DNA of 64,000 nucleotides from Helicobacter canis. Its GTDB lineage: Bacteria; Campylobacterota; Campylobacteria; Campylobacterales; Helicobacteraceae. Each line of letters begins with the position of its first letter. The stretch's first letter is position 1. Positions 33,608 through 42,134 of the stretch are shown in pieces. The stretch lies in NCBI RefSeq assembly GCF_008693005.1, contig NZ_VXKE01000014.1, positions 114,122 to 178,121 of the forward strand, given 5' to 3'. Below the pieces are notes generated by a model. The model saw only the letters and a list, made by a program, of their open reading frames with translations, was not told the origin of the DNA and did not search any database. A program made the position numbers and the translations under genes.

Positions 33608-35385
33608 CCTAGTTTATAGAGCTCATTAGCTATGCGCACGACAACGGGTCCGGCATTACCACCACTTTGTCCGTGCTCAATAAGCGCGGTAATGGCATAT
33701 TGAGGATTATGTGCTGGGACAAATGCTGTCATCCACCCGTGTGAGCGGTGGAAGTAGGCTAGCTCGCTCTCTTTGGCTCGCTTTTTTACTTCTTGCGGGA
33801 TTGAAGTAACTTGCGCAGTCCCTGTTTTGCAAGCGATTTTGACTTGTGCGCCATAGACTCTGCGCGTGCCTGTGCCTCCGGGCGCATTGCACGCTTCTGC
33901 CATACCCTTTTGGATAGCGGGGAGCTTTGCCTTTTGCAAGTCATTTAGGACATCTTCTGGGGCTATGATGTTTTCATCATTGTTTTGCTTTTTTAGGAAG
34001 TGTGGTGTGGTGAGCTTGCCATTTGCGAGCAAGGCGGTGTAGCGCGCGATTTGCATAGGGGTGGCTAGGAAGTAGCCTTGACCAATGGAGGTTTGCACTG
34101 TGTCGCCCACATACCAAGTGCTTCCATATCGTTGGGCTTTCCAATTTGGCGTAGGGAGAACCCCACTAGACTCCCCGGGGAAATCCACGCCCGTGCGCTC
34201 GCCAAAGCCCATAGTCCTAAGCACATTTGCCATATTCTCAATCCCCACCACTTGTGAGAGCTTATAGAAATATACATCTACAGATTCTCGCAAGGCTTTA
34301 AACATATCCGAGCTGCCGTGCCCGCCTTGCTTCCAGTCGCGGAACTGCCATTCACCGATTTTGATTGAGTAGGGCGTGTTGATTTTGGTGTATTCATTGA
34401 CATCGCCATATTCTAAAATCGCCATTGCCACGCCCATTTTGATAACAGATCCGGGTGGGTATTGCCCATTGACGAAGCGATTGATAAGTGGGGTGTGTGG
34501 GTTATCAGTAAGGGCGCGCCACTTTGCCACGCTAATGCCCCCTACAAAGTCGTTTAAGTCATACTCTGGGTAGCTTCCAGCTGCTAGAATCTCGCCATTT
34601 CGCACATCAAGCACGATTGCTACGCCATTTTGCTCGCTGTATTCTTCATCGATTGCTCGCTGGAGTTTGGCATCGATGGTTAGGGTGATGTTGTTTTGTG
34701 TTTGTGGGGAAAACTCTTCTGCCTTGGATACGCGCTGGTTATAGGCATTGACAATACTATTGCGATAGCCTAGCTGCCCTTGTAGAATTGTATTGTAGTG
34801 TCGCTCTATGCCCTCTTTGCCGATGATAGAGGTGTATTTACTCACAGGATCATAGAAGACATCATTTTTATCTGCTCTACCGACATAGCCGATAATGTGT
34901 GAGGCAAGTGAGCTATGTGGATAAAATCGGCGGAAAGTAGGCTGCACGCGGATATTGTCTTCTTGCATAAGGGCTGCATAGGCTGTTTGTATGTCGTTGC
35001 TTGGGATATAGTCGATGACTTTGATAAGGTCGTGGTTGTAGGCGGAGTTTTGCTTGGTGTAGGCTTGCATAAGCTCATCGAAGTTTTGATCTGGGAGGTG
35101 CTTGATAATCATAGCAATAGCAGCGCGCAAGTCTTTATCACTAAGTAGCGGCTCTAAATACACGCTGAAAAACAGCTCATTAACAGCCAAAGGCTCGCCA
35201 TTTCTATCAAAGATCAGCCCCCTAGCTGGCACAAGCACTTCTTGCTTAGAAATATTGCGCTTGGCGATTCTCTCATAGTGGTCGTGTCGTTGGATTGTGA
35301 TGATAAAAATGCGCAGTATTAGGACGATCCACACAAGCACAAAGATGAGCAAGACGATTTTATACGGGATACTAACTTTCATCAT
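33595..35385 (-). CDS. mrdA: Penicillin-binding protein 2
   Basis: At 596 residues this is a class B transpeptidase of the cell elongation machinery. One membrane anchor (about 9-30) is followed by the dimerisation/pedestal domain and the transpeptidase domain. Motifs are SVIK (S313 and K316), SVD (S368) and KTGTAQ (K520). It cross-links peptidoglycan with RodA and MreC to maintain helical rod shape. The 3' end overlaps the ftsH-like gene by 13 bases tail to tail. It is the last gene of a tightly packed minus-strand run that starts at mltD, matching HP1565 and its neighbours. Confidence 0.94.
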   Translation of the reverse strand: MMKVSIPYKIVLLIFVLVWIVLILRIFIITIQRHDHYERIAKRNISKQEVLVPARGLIFDRNGEPLAVNELFFSVYLEPLLSDKDLRAAIAMIIKHLPDQNFDELMQAYTKQNSAYNHDLIKVIDYIPSNDIQTAYAALMQEDNIRVQPTFRRFYPHSSLASHIIGYVGRADKNDVFYDPVSKYTSIIGKEGIERHYNTILQGQLGYRNSIVNAYNQRVSKAEEFSPQTQNNITLTIDAKLQRAIDEEYSEQNGVAIVLDVRNGEILAAGSYPEYDLNDFVGGISVAKWRALTDNPHTPLINRFVNGQYPPGSVIKMGVAMAILEYGDVNEYTKINTPYSIKIGEWQFRDWKQGGHGSSDMFKALRESVDVYFYKLSQVVGIENMANVLRTMGFGERTGVDFPGESSGVLPTPNWKAQRYGSTWYVGDTVQTSIGQGYFLATPMQIARYTALLANGKLTTPHFLKKQNNDENIIAPEDVLNDLQKAKLPAIQKGMAEACNAPGGTGTRRVYGAQVKIACKTGTAQVTSIPQEVKKRAKESELAYFHRSHGWMTAFVPAHNPQYAITALIEHGQSGGNAGPVVVRIANELYKLGYIK

Positions 35386-35883
35386 CTATCTTTGCTTAAG
35401 TTTTTCATACAAAATCCCCACGCACGACTCACACAAAAAATACACGATAAACACACTATGGAATCTAAACTCAAGCCGTGATCCAAACATTTCAAAAATA
35501 TACATCACAAAAAAGTAGCTAAGATAGAGTATGCCCACATACCAAAAGACAAAGAGCGCGTTATGCCCAAAGATTAGATTAAACTTCTCTGTAATGATAT
35601 AGCGCACGACCAAAAACACTAGCGGCAAAATCCCTAGCGGGAGCTGATTTTGGGCTTCAAAGATTACAAGACAGATGAGAATCCCAATGGTGGCAATGAG
35701 ATTTTTTCTTTGATGTATATCCATAAATATGATAAATAGTAGTCCAATTAGCGGGGGTAGAAACAAAAATATGCGATTACACATTGTCCAGATGAAAAAC
35801 CCACAGCAAAGCAGAGCGACTTTAGCGATCTCTTTGTAGGTGTTGTTTTTCATCTCTTGGACCATAGTGCTTCCCTTAGCCAT
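35386..35883 (-). CDS. Small membrane protein, possible MreD-like partner of PBP2
   Basis: A 165-residue protein with four or five predicted membrane helices (for example KVALLCCGFFIWTMCNRIFLFLPPLIGLLFIIFM). It begins 8 bases inside the end of engB and ends directly against mrdA (HP1566 position). The size, number of helices and place beside the PBP2 gene fit MreD, the membrane adaptor of the elongation complex, but no motif proves it. MreD is poorly conserved, so the call is inference from context. Several possible starts exist (MAKG, MVQE, MKNN); the first has the longest frame and the best coupling with engB. Confidence 0.5.
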   Translation of the reverse strand: MAKGSTMVQEMKNNTYKEIAKVALLCCGFFIWTMCNRIFLFLPPLIGLLFIIFMDIHQRKNLIATIGILICLVIFEAQNQLPLGILPLVFLVVRYIITEKFNLIFGHNALFVFWYVGILYLSYFFVMYIFEMFGSRLEFRFHSVFIVYFLCESCVGILYEKLKQR

Positions 35884-36523
35884 TGCTACCCAAAAGCGCG
35901 CGCAATATACTTGCCCGTGTCATATCAAGGAGAGTTTGCGGACCTTGTGGGGATTTGGGGCGGTAGATTGTTTGCGCTATTGTAGCGTTATTTGTGGTGA
36001 TTAGTGCTCCTTTTTGGCGCAGCTTTGCTAGCTCGTTTTTGGTGAGCTTATCGACTTTAGTGTAGATGGGTAGTAGGAATTGATCACCAAGGAGAATCGC
36101 TTGAATCTGGCGCGCTAAATTCTCATCAATGGGGAGATTTCTATGCCTTGCATCAATTAAGTGGATAAAGACTTTGATACTTCTTCGCTGCTGCAAAAAC
36201 TCCCAAAGATTGCGCTGCCAGAGGGCAAGCTCCTGCTTAGAGACTTTCGCATAGCCAATGCCGGGTAAGTCGATAAGCGATATAGGGATACTACTAGAGC
36301 TGGCACTATCAAACCACACAGAAGAAAAAAAGTTGATAAGCCGTGTTTTGCCCGGGGTGGAAGAGCTTTTAGCAAGGTTAGATTCTAGGAGCGTGTTGAT
36401 AAAGGTGCTTTTGCCTACATTGCTTCGCCCTAGCATAGCGATTTCGCTTGTGCTTGGGGGTGGGCACTCGCTAAGCTTGCTAGCAGAAGTGAGAAAATGA
36501 GCGTTTGAGATGGTGATCATCAT
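35876..36523 (-). CDS. engB: Ribosome biogenesis GTPase EngB (YihA/YsxC)
   Basis: This compact 215-residue GTPase has G1 GRSNVGKS, the switch segment KSSSTPGKTRLINFF, G3 DLPGIGYAKVS and G4 TKVDKL, all diagnostic for EngB. It assists late assembly of the 50S ribosomal subunit. It follows lptA by 14 bases on the minus strand, and its end overlaps the small membrane protein gene by 8 bases. The position is the same as HP1567. The C-terminal tail (RASILRALLGSNG) is short. Confidence 0.93.
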   Translation of the reverse strand: MMITISNAHFLTSASKLSECPPPSTSEIAMLGRSNVGKSTFINTLLESNLAKSSSTPGKTRLINFFSSVWFDSASSSSIPISLIDLPGIGYAKVSKQELALWQRNLWEFLQQRRSIKVFIHLIDARHRNLPIDENLARQIQAILLGDQFLLPIYTKVDKLTKNELAKLRQKGALITTNNATIAQTIYRPKSPQGPQTLLDMTRASILRALLGSNG

Positions 36524-36537
36524 AGCGTGCTAGAATC

Positions 36538-37179
36538 TTACTCACTAGAATCTAGCGGAGTAGATTCTAGCTCTTTGGATTCTGGTTTGGGATCTAGTAT
36601 AGAATCTACTTGCCTAGATTTTGACTCTGGCTGCTTGTTTTTGGGGTTATTTTGGGAGCTATTTTGTGGGTTGCTTTGCATATCGTTTAGATCGATGATT
36701 ACGCGCACAGGGGCACTGCTGCTGCTCTCAACATTGGCGAAGTTGTTGTCGTTGTTGAGTGTGATTTTCTCCCCTCTTAGGAAGTTTGGCTTGCCGATTT
36801 CTTGCACTTGGGCTCTGCCGATGAGCTGATACTCATTAGCATCGACAAGATAGATAAGTGTGTCGCTTTTGCCCTTAAGTCTTCTGCCATCTTGGGTGAG
36901 CAGAAGGAAATCTACATTTCCTATGGCTTCAAATTTGAGCGGCTTGCGAGCTTTATTGACATAGATTCTCACTTCATCGGCATTAAGCTTATCTTCACCT
37001 TTGACCATTTTGACTTTTCCTGTAGCTATGGTAATGCCCTTTTTCTCATCGGCAAAGACCTTTTGCGCTTGTATATCAAGCTCTTGCGCTAAAGCCCCTA
37101 CATATAATAGCAAGTATAAAAAGAGTAAAAACGCCCTAGGCAGTGCAAAAGTAGATTCTAGTGTAAAAGAATGTTTCAT
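36538..37179 (-). CDS. lptA: Lipopolysaccharide transport periplasmic protein LptA
   Basis: An N-terminal signal sequence (about 1-30) precedes an OstA/LptA beta-jellyroll: LDIQAQKVFADEKKGITIATGKVKMVKGEDKLNADEVRIY. LptA forms the periplasmic bridge that carries LPS from the inner membrane LptBFGC complex to LptD. The C-terminal 45 residues are a Ser-, Asn- and Asp-rich tail (NPQNSSQNNPKNKQPESK...) not typical of LptA. This tail encodes several AGAATCT/AGATTCT words and looks like a recent extension. The start overlaps the lptC stop by 4 bases. Confidence 0.85.
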   Translation of the reverse strand: MKHSFTLESTFALPRAFLLFLYLLLYVGALAQELDIQAQKVFADEKKGITIATGKVKMVKGEDKLNADEVRIYVNKARKPLKFEAIGNVDFLLLTQDGRRLKGKSDTLIYLVDANEYQLIGRAQVQEIGKPNFLRGEKITLNNDNNFANVESSSSAPVRVIIDLNDMQSNPQNSSQNNPKNKQPESKSRQVDSILDPKPESKELESTPLDSSE

Positions 37180-37805
37180 TTTCTATCCCTTTGCGCTTGC
37201 AAGTCTATCCTAGCAGTAACGCTATTTGCAGTTGTGGTTTGAAGCTTTTGATTGTAGATGATATTTTGCCCTTCCATACTGCCCTCCACCGAGCTTGCCC
37301 AAAATGCCCCAATCCCTGTGAAAATCTCATTTTTTGCATCATATTTCGCACGCTTGCTATAGAAGACCTCGCCGCTGTTTTTAGCATAAACACCGCCTTT
37401 GTTGAATGTATAGATATTGCCTGTGCGCGTGATTTCTTGCCCATAGATATACTCGGTTATGCGGGGTGCATTGGGCAAGCGCGGCTGGATTTTGCGCAAA
37501 ATTGTCTCAAAGCTTTGCTCATATTCTGCATAGCGCAGAGCTTTTGTGCCTTTGATATGTGTCTCTACACCTGTGTTTGTAGCTTGGTAGATAGAGAAGT
37601 CATAGAGCTCTACAAGGGGCATTTGTGATTGCTTGAGTAAAATCGCTTGCGTATCTCTAGCAAAAATTATGATAAAGGCAAAAATCCCAGCAAGTGTAAG
37701 TGCGAAAAACCAATGCATACTATAAGCGACATTGCAGTAGGGCTTTAGCGCATACAGGAGTTTGCGCCAGCTGGGATTGTGTGGAGTATTGTGCGAGCTA
37801 TTCAT
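37176..37805 (-). CDS. lptC: LPS export ABC transporter periplasmic protein LptC
   Basis: A single N-terminal membrane helix (about 28-48, SMHWFFALTLAGIFAFIIIFA) and a periplasmic LptC-like domain (VELYDFSIYQATNTGVETHIKGTKALRYA) in 209 residues. LptC anchors LptA to the inner membrane LPS transporter. Sequence similarity in this family is weak, but the position between kdsC and lptA (HP1569 place) makes the call firm. The first codons overlap the kdsC stop by 8 bases and the end overlaps lptA by 4 bases, so the three genes are co-translated. lptB, lptF and lptG are not in the window. Confidence 0.82.
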   Translation of the reverse strand: MNSSHNTPHNPSWRKLLYALKPYCNVAYSMHWFFALTLAGIFAFIIIFARDTQAILLKQSQMPLVELYDFSIYQATNTGVETHIKGTKALRYAEYEQSFETILRKIQPRLPNAPRITEYIYGQEITRTGNIYTFNKGGVYAKNSGEVFYSKRAKYDAKNEIFTGIGAFWASSVEGSMEGQNIIYNQKLQTTTANSVTARIDLQAQRDRK

Positions 37806-38304
37806 AAAGGGCTAAAAACTCTTGGTATTCTTCTTCGTTGCGCTGCAGGATAAACTCTATCATCTCTCTAATAGCCCCATCACCACCCCTACAAGAGAGC
37901 ACTACATCAGCCTTTGTGCGTAAATACGCATTGGCATTAGCCGGGGCAAAGCGTAAGCTAGATTCTCTAAACATACCTAGGTCATTGATATCATCGCCTA
38001 TGCAAGCTACTTCATCTTTAGAGAGATTAAGCCCAGAGATTATGTTTCTAGCGATTATGGACTTATCTTCCACACCCATAAAAATCCGCGTGATCCCAAG
38101 CTCACTAGCTCTTTTTCGCAATGACTTAGACTCTCGCCCAGAGATGATAGCAATCTCGCGCCCAAGCTTTAGCCACGCTACAATCCCTAAGCCATCGTGG
38201 ATATGAAAGGACTTAGACTCATAAATGCCGCCATCTAGCTCAAGGAAGTTTATCGTGCCGTCTGTCAGCGTGCCATCAACATCAAGCAGTAGTAAGCGTA
38301 TCAT
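37798..38304 (-). CDS. kdsC: 3-deoxy-D-manno-octulosonate 8-phosphate phosphatase
   Basis: A small (168-residue) HAD phosphatase of the KdsC type. The nucleophile motif is LLLDVDGTLTDG, the second motif is IISGRES and the fourth is CIGDDINDLGMF. It has no cap domain, as expected for the tetrameric KdsC. It removes phosphate from KDO-8-phosphate to give KDO for LPS core synthesis, which fits its place just before lptC and lptA. The start overlaps the hisB stop by 4 bases (ATGA). Confidence 0.92.
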   Translation of the reverse strand: MIRLLLLDVDGTLTDGTINFLELDGGIYESKSFHIHDGLGIVAWLKLGREIAIISGRESKSLRKRASELGITRIFMGVEDKSIIARNIISGLNLSKDEVACIGDDINDLGMFRESSLRFAPANANAYLRTKADVVLSCRGGDGAIREMIEFILQRNEEEYQEFLALYE

Positions 38305-38879
38305 AGCGTGCCTTTGGTGCTTGGGATTGTTATGCGATCATTTTTGCTTAATGCCCTGCGCAGTGCCACGCCAAATGCCTTAAACGCAGCCTCTGTGATA
38401 TGGTGGAGATTTTTCCCCCTTTTTAGCACGATATGCGCGCTCAAATTGGCATTAAAGCACACCGCGCGAAACCACTCTTCTACAAGCTCTACATCAAACT
38501 CACCCACTTTACCGCGATACAATTCTCCCATATCAAATACCAAAAACGCGCGATTGCTAATATCAATATCACACTCCACGCACGCCTCATCCATCACCAC
38601 AGCAGCATTGCCAAATCGCTCTATCTGTGATGCGGGGTAAATACTCTGGGCTAAAAGCTTGCCAAGCACGATACCGCTATCTTCTACACTATGGTGGAAA
38701 TCCACTTCTATATCGCCCTTGCATTCTAGCGTTGTGTCAAAAAGTGCGTGCTTGCTAAAGGCTTCTAGCATATGGGTGAAAAACCCAATGCCTGTTTGTA
38801 TTGTGCTTGTGCCACTGCCATAAATCTCTAGTGATGCGGTAATTTGCGTCTCTTTTGTCAATCGCTCTAGCTGCTGCAT
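38301..38879 (-). CDS. hisB: Imidazoleglycerol-phosphate dehydratase
   Basis: The 192-residue monofunctional HisB has two manganese-binding histidine clusters, GFFTHMLEAFSKH and DFHHSVEDSGI, and a later HHITEAAFKAF motif. It catalyses the sixth step of histidine synthesis. H. pylori lacks histidine synthesis, so this gene has been lost there or inserted here within the otherwise conserved rlpA-kdsC block. It overlaps kdsC by 4 bases. A weak ribosome site (AAGGAGCAAT) precedes the ATG, 28 bases after rlpA. Confidence 0.94.
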   Translation of the reverse strand: MQQLERLTKETQITASLEIYGSGTSTIQTGIGFFTHMLEAFSKHALFDTTLECKGDIEVDFHHSVEDSGIVLGKLLAQSIYPASQIERFGNAAVVMDEACVECDIDISNRAFLVFDMGELYRGKVGEFDVELVEEWFRAVCFNANLSAHIVLKRGKNLHHITEAAFKAFGVALRRALSKNDRITIPSTKGTL

Positions 38880-38907
38880 ATTGCTCCTTGTCCTAGAATC
38901 TAGCTTA

Positions 38908-39915
38908 CTAATCTCGCACGATTACAGGGCTTAGATCGCGTGATTTGGCGAAGTCTTGTGCTTCTTCTTCACTTTGGAATCCTTGTAAAAAAACCCGATA
39001 TAAGCCATCTTGCTCTTTGATGGCTACATTATAGTTTGTATCGCTGTATTTTTGCTTAGTAGATTCTGCGCCACTCTTTTGCTTAAACACCCCTAGCTGC
39101 AGGGAAAATGACCCGCCAGAGACTGATTGACTCTCGCTATCGCCCACTTCAAACTCATCTTGGATTGCTTCATTTGAGACGCTAAGGGAGTTTTGATAGT
39201 GTTTATCGACTTTTCCACCAAAGCCTATGACTTCTATGCGCACTTTTGCTGTGCCTTTTTGCACCATATCGATGTCTTTTGCTGCGGCATTAGAGAGATC
39301 GATAATGCGCCCATCGACAAAGGGACCACGATCATTGATGCGCACAATGGTTGTCTTGCCATTGTCTTTGTTAAAGACTTTTACAATGGTGTTCATCGGT
39401 AGGGTTTTGCTAGCGGCAGTGTGGGCGTGCATATTGTAAGTCTCACCATTTGAAGTAGCTTTAGCGTGGAAGTTTGGACCATACCAGCTAGCAATCCCAT
39501 CAAAGGTTTTGCCTACTTTTACTTGCGTGGGGTAATACCACTTCCCAGCGATTTGGTAAGGGCGCATAGTCGCACGCTGGATTGCTTCACTCTCTCGCAT
39601 ACCGCGCAAAAGCGAGGCATTGCTCCCGCTAAAGCTATCGCTTGGGGCATTGCTCGCACTAAAATTATTGCCAGACTTACCATTTTTACCAAGGCTAAAG
39701 ACATCACCATCAAAGGCTTGATTGATATAATTTGGCGTAAGCGCGCTTGTGGAGCGATATGACTGCAAAGAATCATAATCGCTAAAAGCCCCAATCCCTC
39801 CACGATATACACTTTCATTTGCGCAGCCCCCTATAAGCACCACGACAATGCCTACCAAAGCCCACATAGTGGCTAAGTGGGAGAGAGTATTGTGGCTGGC
39901 TCTTTGGGCTTGCAT
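38908..39915 (-). CDS. rlpA: RlpA family septal-ring lipoprotein with SPOR domain
   Basis: Lipobox VVLIGGC (Cys near residue 31) anchors the protein to a membrane. The double-psi beta-barrel has GIASWYGPNFHAKATSNGE and the catalytic Asp segment VRINDRGPFVDGRIIDLS. A C-terminal SPOR domain (SFSLQLGVFKQKSGAES...) would bind denuded peptidoglycan at the septum. RlpA cleaves glycan strands lacking stem peptides. It follows mltD with a one-base gap, so the two wall-lytic enzymes are probably translated together (HP1571-HP1572 order). The region between lipobox and barrel is low-complexity. Confidence 0.9.
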   Translation of the reverse strand: MQAQRASHNTLSHLATMWALVGIVVVLIGGCANESVYRGGIGAFSDYDSLQSYRSTSALTPNYINQAFDGDVFSLGKNGKSGNNFSASNAPSDSFSGSNASLLRGMRESEAIQRATMRPYQIAGKWYYPTQVKVGKTFDGIASWYGPNFHAKATSNGETYNMHAHTAASKTLPMNTIVKVFNKDNGKTTIVRINDRGPFVDGRIIDLSNAAAKDIDMVQKGTAKVRIEVIGFGGKVDKHYQNSLSVSNEAIQDEFEVGDSESQSVSGGSFSLQLGVFKQKSGAESTKQKYSDTNYNVAIKEQDGLYRVFLQGFQSEEEAQDFAKSRDLSPVIVRD

Positions 39916-39916
39916 T

Positions 39917-41074
39917 TTAGTTTTGCGCGATTTTTTGCAGTATGGGGATTATGATTTTTTGGTTAGCAAAGATTGTTTGCTTGTTGGAGAAGTTGTTGCT
40001 AAGTTTTAGCTCTTCCATACTTATGCCGTATTTTTTGGCAATGGAAGCAAGACTCTCGCCTTTTTTGACTTTGTGGAAGATGAAGTTTGCGGTGGCGGTG
40101 GTGTTTGGGTTGAAGTTTTGCTTGAAGTGCGCGAGCCTGTCATAGGGGATATAAATGGCATACTCTTTGTTTGATTTTGGGAGAAAGTTGTAGGTTAGGT
40201 GGCGATTATATTTCTTAATGTCTGCTAGGCTCATTCCAGCACTTGCTGCGATACTTGCAAGCAGTGTCCCGCCCTTTACCTGCACTTGGGCTAGTGTGTC
40301 AAATGCGCCGCGATTTAGGAGATACTCTCTATCGACAGCTTGCATTTTTTGTGTATTGCTAAAGGCTAGGGACATACTTAAAATCGTGCGGATATATTGG
40401 CGTGTCTCGCCGGGGAGATATTTTTCCTGCTCATCAAGTAGCACTTCTAGCTCACTGCTCCCAGCGCGCTCGATAGCCTTTTTGAGTCGTCCAAGTCCGC
40501 AGTTATACGCCATTGCTGCGAGATACCACTCTCCTGTGGCATTGTAGAGAAACTGCAAATATTTAATAGCTGCTTGTGTGCTTTTGATAGGGTCTCTGCG
40601 CTCATCGACATAGTCATTGATTACAAGCCCCAAGTCTTTAGCGGTATAGGGCATAAACTGCCAAATCCCCACCGCACGCTTTTTGCTATATGCCCTTGAT
40701 GAAAAGCCCGATTCTGCCATCGCTAGGAATAAAAACTCCTGTGGAATCCCTGCTTGCACGATCATTGAGCGGATAATGGGGATAAACTCATAGCTTGCAT
40801 CAAACTGCTGCACAAAGCGTGTCCAGCGCGTATCGGTGCTGGCAGATTGCAAAATGGTGTTGGTTTGCAAGGTGTTTAAAAACTCCACGCCAACCCCTAG
40901 AGAATGCAGCGTAGAAGCAGTGTGATTATCAGGGATAAAGCCCCCTGCTTGCATACTTGTAAGCATACTTGTAAGCAAGAGCCCTTTGGCAAAGCTCTTG
41001 CGCGCTTGTGCTTTAGCAGTGGCTATATAATTGCGTATATTTGCGTGTTGCAATAGCGATGATGAAAGCGACAC
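39917..41074 (-). CDS. mltD: Membrane-bound lytic murein transglycosylase D
   Basis: The start is a GTG with AAGGAG 6 bases upstream; an ATG a few bases earlier is out of frame. A signal-like N-terminus is followed by the lytic transglycosylase domain, with the catalytic Glu in FLFLAMAESGFSSRAYS and the motif RAVGIWQFMPYTAKD, then AAIKYLQFLYN and AAMAYNCGLGRL. One LysM domain (HKVKKGESLASIAKKYGISMEEL) closes the 385-residue protein and binds peptidoglycan. It cuts glycan strands to form 1,6-anhydro ends. It is the first gene of the minus-strand envelope cluster. Confidence 0.92.
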   Translation of the reverse strand: MSLSSSLLQHANIRNYIATAKAQARKSFAKGLLLTSMLTSMQAGGFIPDNHTASTLHSLGVGVEFLNTLQTNTILQSASTDTRWTRFVQQFDASYEFIPIIRSMIVQAGIPQEFLFLAMAESGFSSRAYSKKRAVGIWQFMPYTAKDLGLVINDYVDERRDPIKSTQAAIKYLQFLYNATGEWYLAAMAYNCGLGRLKKAIERAGSSELEVLLDEQEKYLPGETRQYIRTILSMSLAFSNTQKMQAVDREYLLNRGAFDTLAQVQVKGGTLLASIAASAGMSLADIKKYNRHLTYNFLPKSNKEYAIYIPYDRLAHFKQNFNPNTTATANFIFHKVKKGESLASIAKKYGISMEELKLSNNFSNKQTIFANQKIIIPILQKIAQN

Positions 41075-41147
41075 TCCATACTCCTTACAATCTCAAAACG
41101 ACTAGAATCTATAGGTTTCAAACGGATTTGGTGATAAAAAAGCTGCG

Positions 41148-41153
41148 ATTATA
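41148..41153 (-). promoter_or_regulatory. -10 box (TATAAT on minus strand) for the mltD-to-mrdA cluster
   Basis: TATAAT preceded by GC on the minus strand, 74 bases before the mltD GTG. It is the only clear promoter seen for the ten-gene minus-strand run. Confidence 0.45.
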
Positions 41154-41199
41154 GCAGATTTTCTAGTAATCATAAATAGCCGCCCCTAAGTCTTAGGCG

Positions 41200-42003
41200 T
41201 TAGTCTGTATTGATAGCAAAGAGTGCGCGGGCATTATTGGTGCTTATTGTTGCTAGCTGATCTTGTGTAGTCGATAGAATCTGCGCGACTCTTTGGGCAA
41301 TTAGCGGGATATACTCTGGGCTATTGCGCTGCCCTCTGTGTGGGTGGGGCGTGAGATAGGGCGCATCAGTTTCTAGCACGATACGCTCTAGAGGGATTTT
41401 GGGTAGCACTTCTACAAGCCTTCTAGCATTTTTAAATGTCGCCACCCCGCCAATGCCATAGTAGAATCTATCGCTAAGCTTTAGTAAAATCTCATCAGCA
41501 TTGTAGCAGTGCAAAACTCCGCGCGCTTTTGGGTATTGGGATAGAATCTCATAGGCATCATTGCTAGATTCTCGTATATGCACAATCAGCGGCAAATCCC
41601 GCGCTATTGCCTGCTCAATATGCGCGATGAAAACTTCTGCTTGGTTGCGCTTTTGCTCTTGCTTTGGAAGGGAGTCTAAGAAGTGGTAATAATCCAGCCC
41701 ACACTCACCTATGGCTATGCATTTTGGCTCATCAAGTAGGCTGAAGCACTCCTGCAAGGTGGCGTGGTTGCTTGCACTAGCATTGCTATGGCTAATCTCG
41801 CACGGGTGCAGTCCGCAAGCAAAGTAAATATGCGGATACTGCGTGGCGATCTCCCTTGCTCGTGCGAGTGTATCAGGGCTAGCAGCTGGGATAATGCACC
41901 CCTTTACGCCAAAATTTTGTGCGCGTTTTACAACTTCCTCTAGATCTGCTTCATAGCGACTATCATCAAGGTGGCAATGTGTATCAATAAATAGTGGTGG
42001 CAT
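41200..42003 (-). CDS. tatD: TatD family metal-dependent DNase
   Basis: The 267 residues fold as a TatD amidohydrolase: metal ligands in IDTHCHLDD, the glutamate in IGECGLDYYHF, the histidines in VIHIRES and VLHCYN, and the aspartate in ETDAPYLTP. TatD proteins are 3'-5' exonucleases linked to DNA repair. The order tatD-mltD-rlpA is shared with H. pylori (HP1573-HP1571). An AAGGA site lies 7 bases before the ATG. The divergent ribE starts 131 bases away. Confidence 0.92.
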   Translation of the reverse strand: MPPLFIDTHCHLDDSRYEADLEEVVKRAQNFGVKGCIIPAASPDTLARAREIATQYPHIYFACGLHPCEISHSNASASNHATLQECFSLLDEPKCIAIGECGLDYYHFLDSLPKQEQKRNQAEVFIAHIEQAIARDLPLIVHIRESSNDAYEILSQYPKARGVLHCYNADEILLKLSDRFYYGIGGVATFKNARRLVEVLPKIPLERIVLETDAPYLTPHPHRGQRNSPEYIPLIAQRVAQILSTTQDQLATISTNNARALFAINTD

Positions 42004-42038
42004 TTGCTATCCTTAGAAATTTGGCGTGAATTTGGCGC

Positions 42039-42044
42039 ATTGTA
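42039..42044 (-). promoter_or_regulatory. -10 box (TACAAT on minus strand) for tatD
   Basis: TACAAT on the minus strand, 36 bases before the tatD ATG. Confidence 0.4.
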
Positions 42045-42088
42045 TCCTAACTTTACCCCCTTGCTAGAATCTAGTCTTTAAACTTTGC

Positions 42089-42094
42089 TACAAT
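42089..42094 (+). promoter_or_regulatory. -10 box (TACAAT) for ribE
   Basis: TACAAT preceded by TTTGC, 41 bases before the ribE start. The leader is too short to hold an FMN riboswitch. Confidence 0.45.
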
Positions 42095-42134
42095 GCACGC
42101 GCGATTTATTTACATTATCAAATAGGATTCTAGT

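Noticed and set aside
36527..36829. Plus-strand frame rich in Leu and Ser opposite the lptA tail
   Set aside because: It is the complement of the Ser/Asp-rich, word-dense lptA end and has no independent support.
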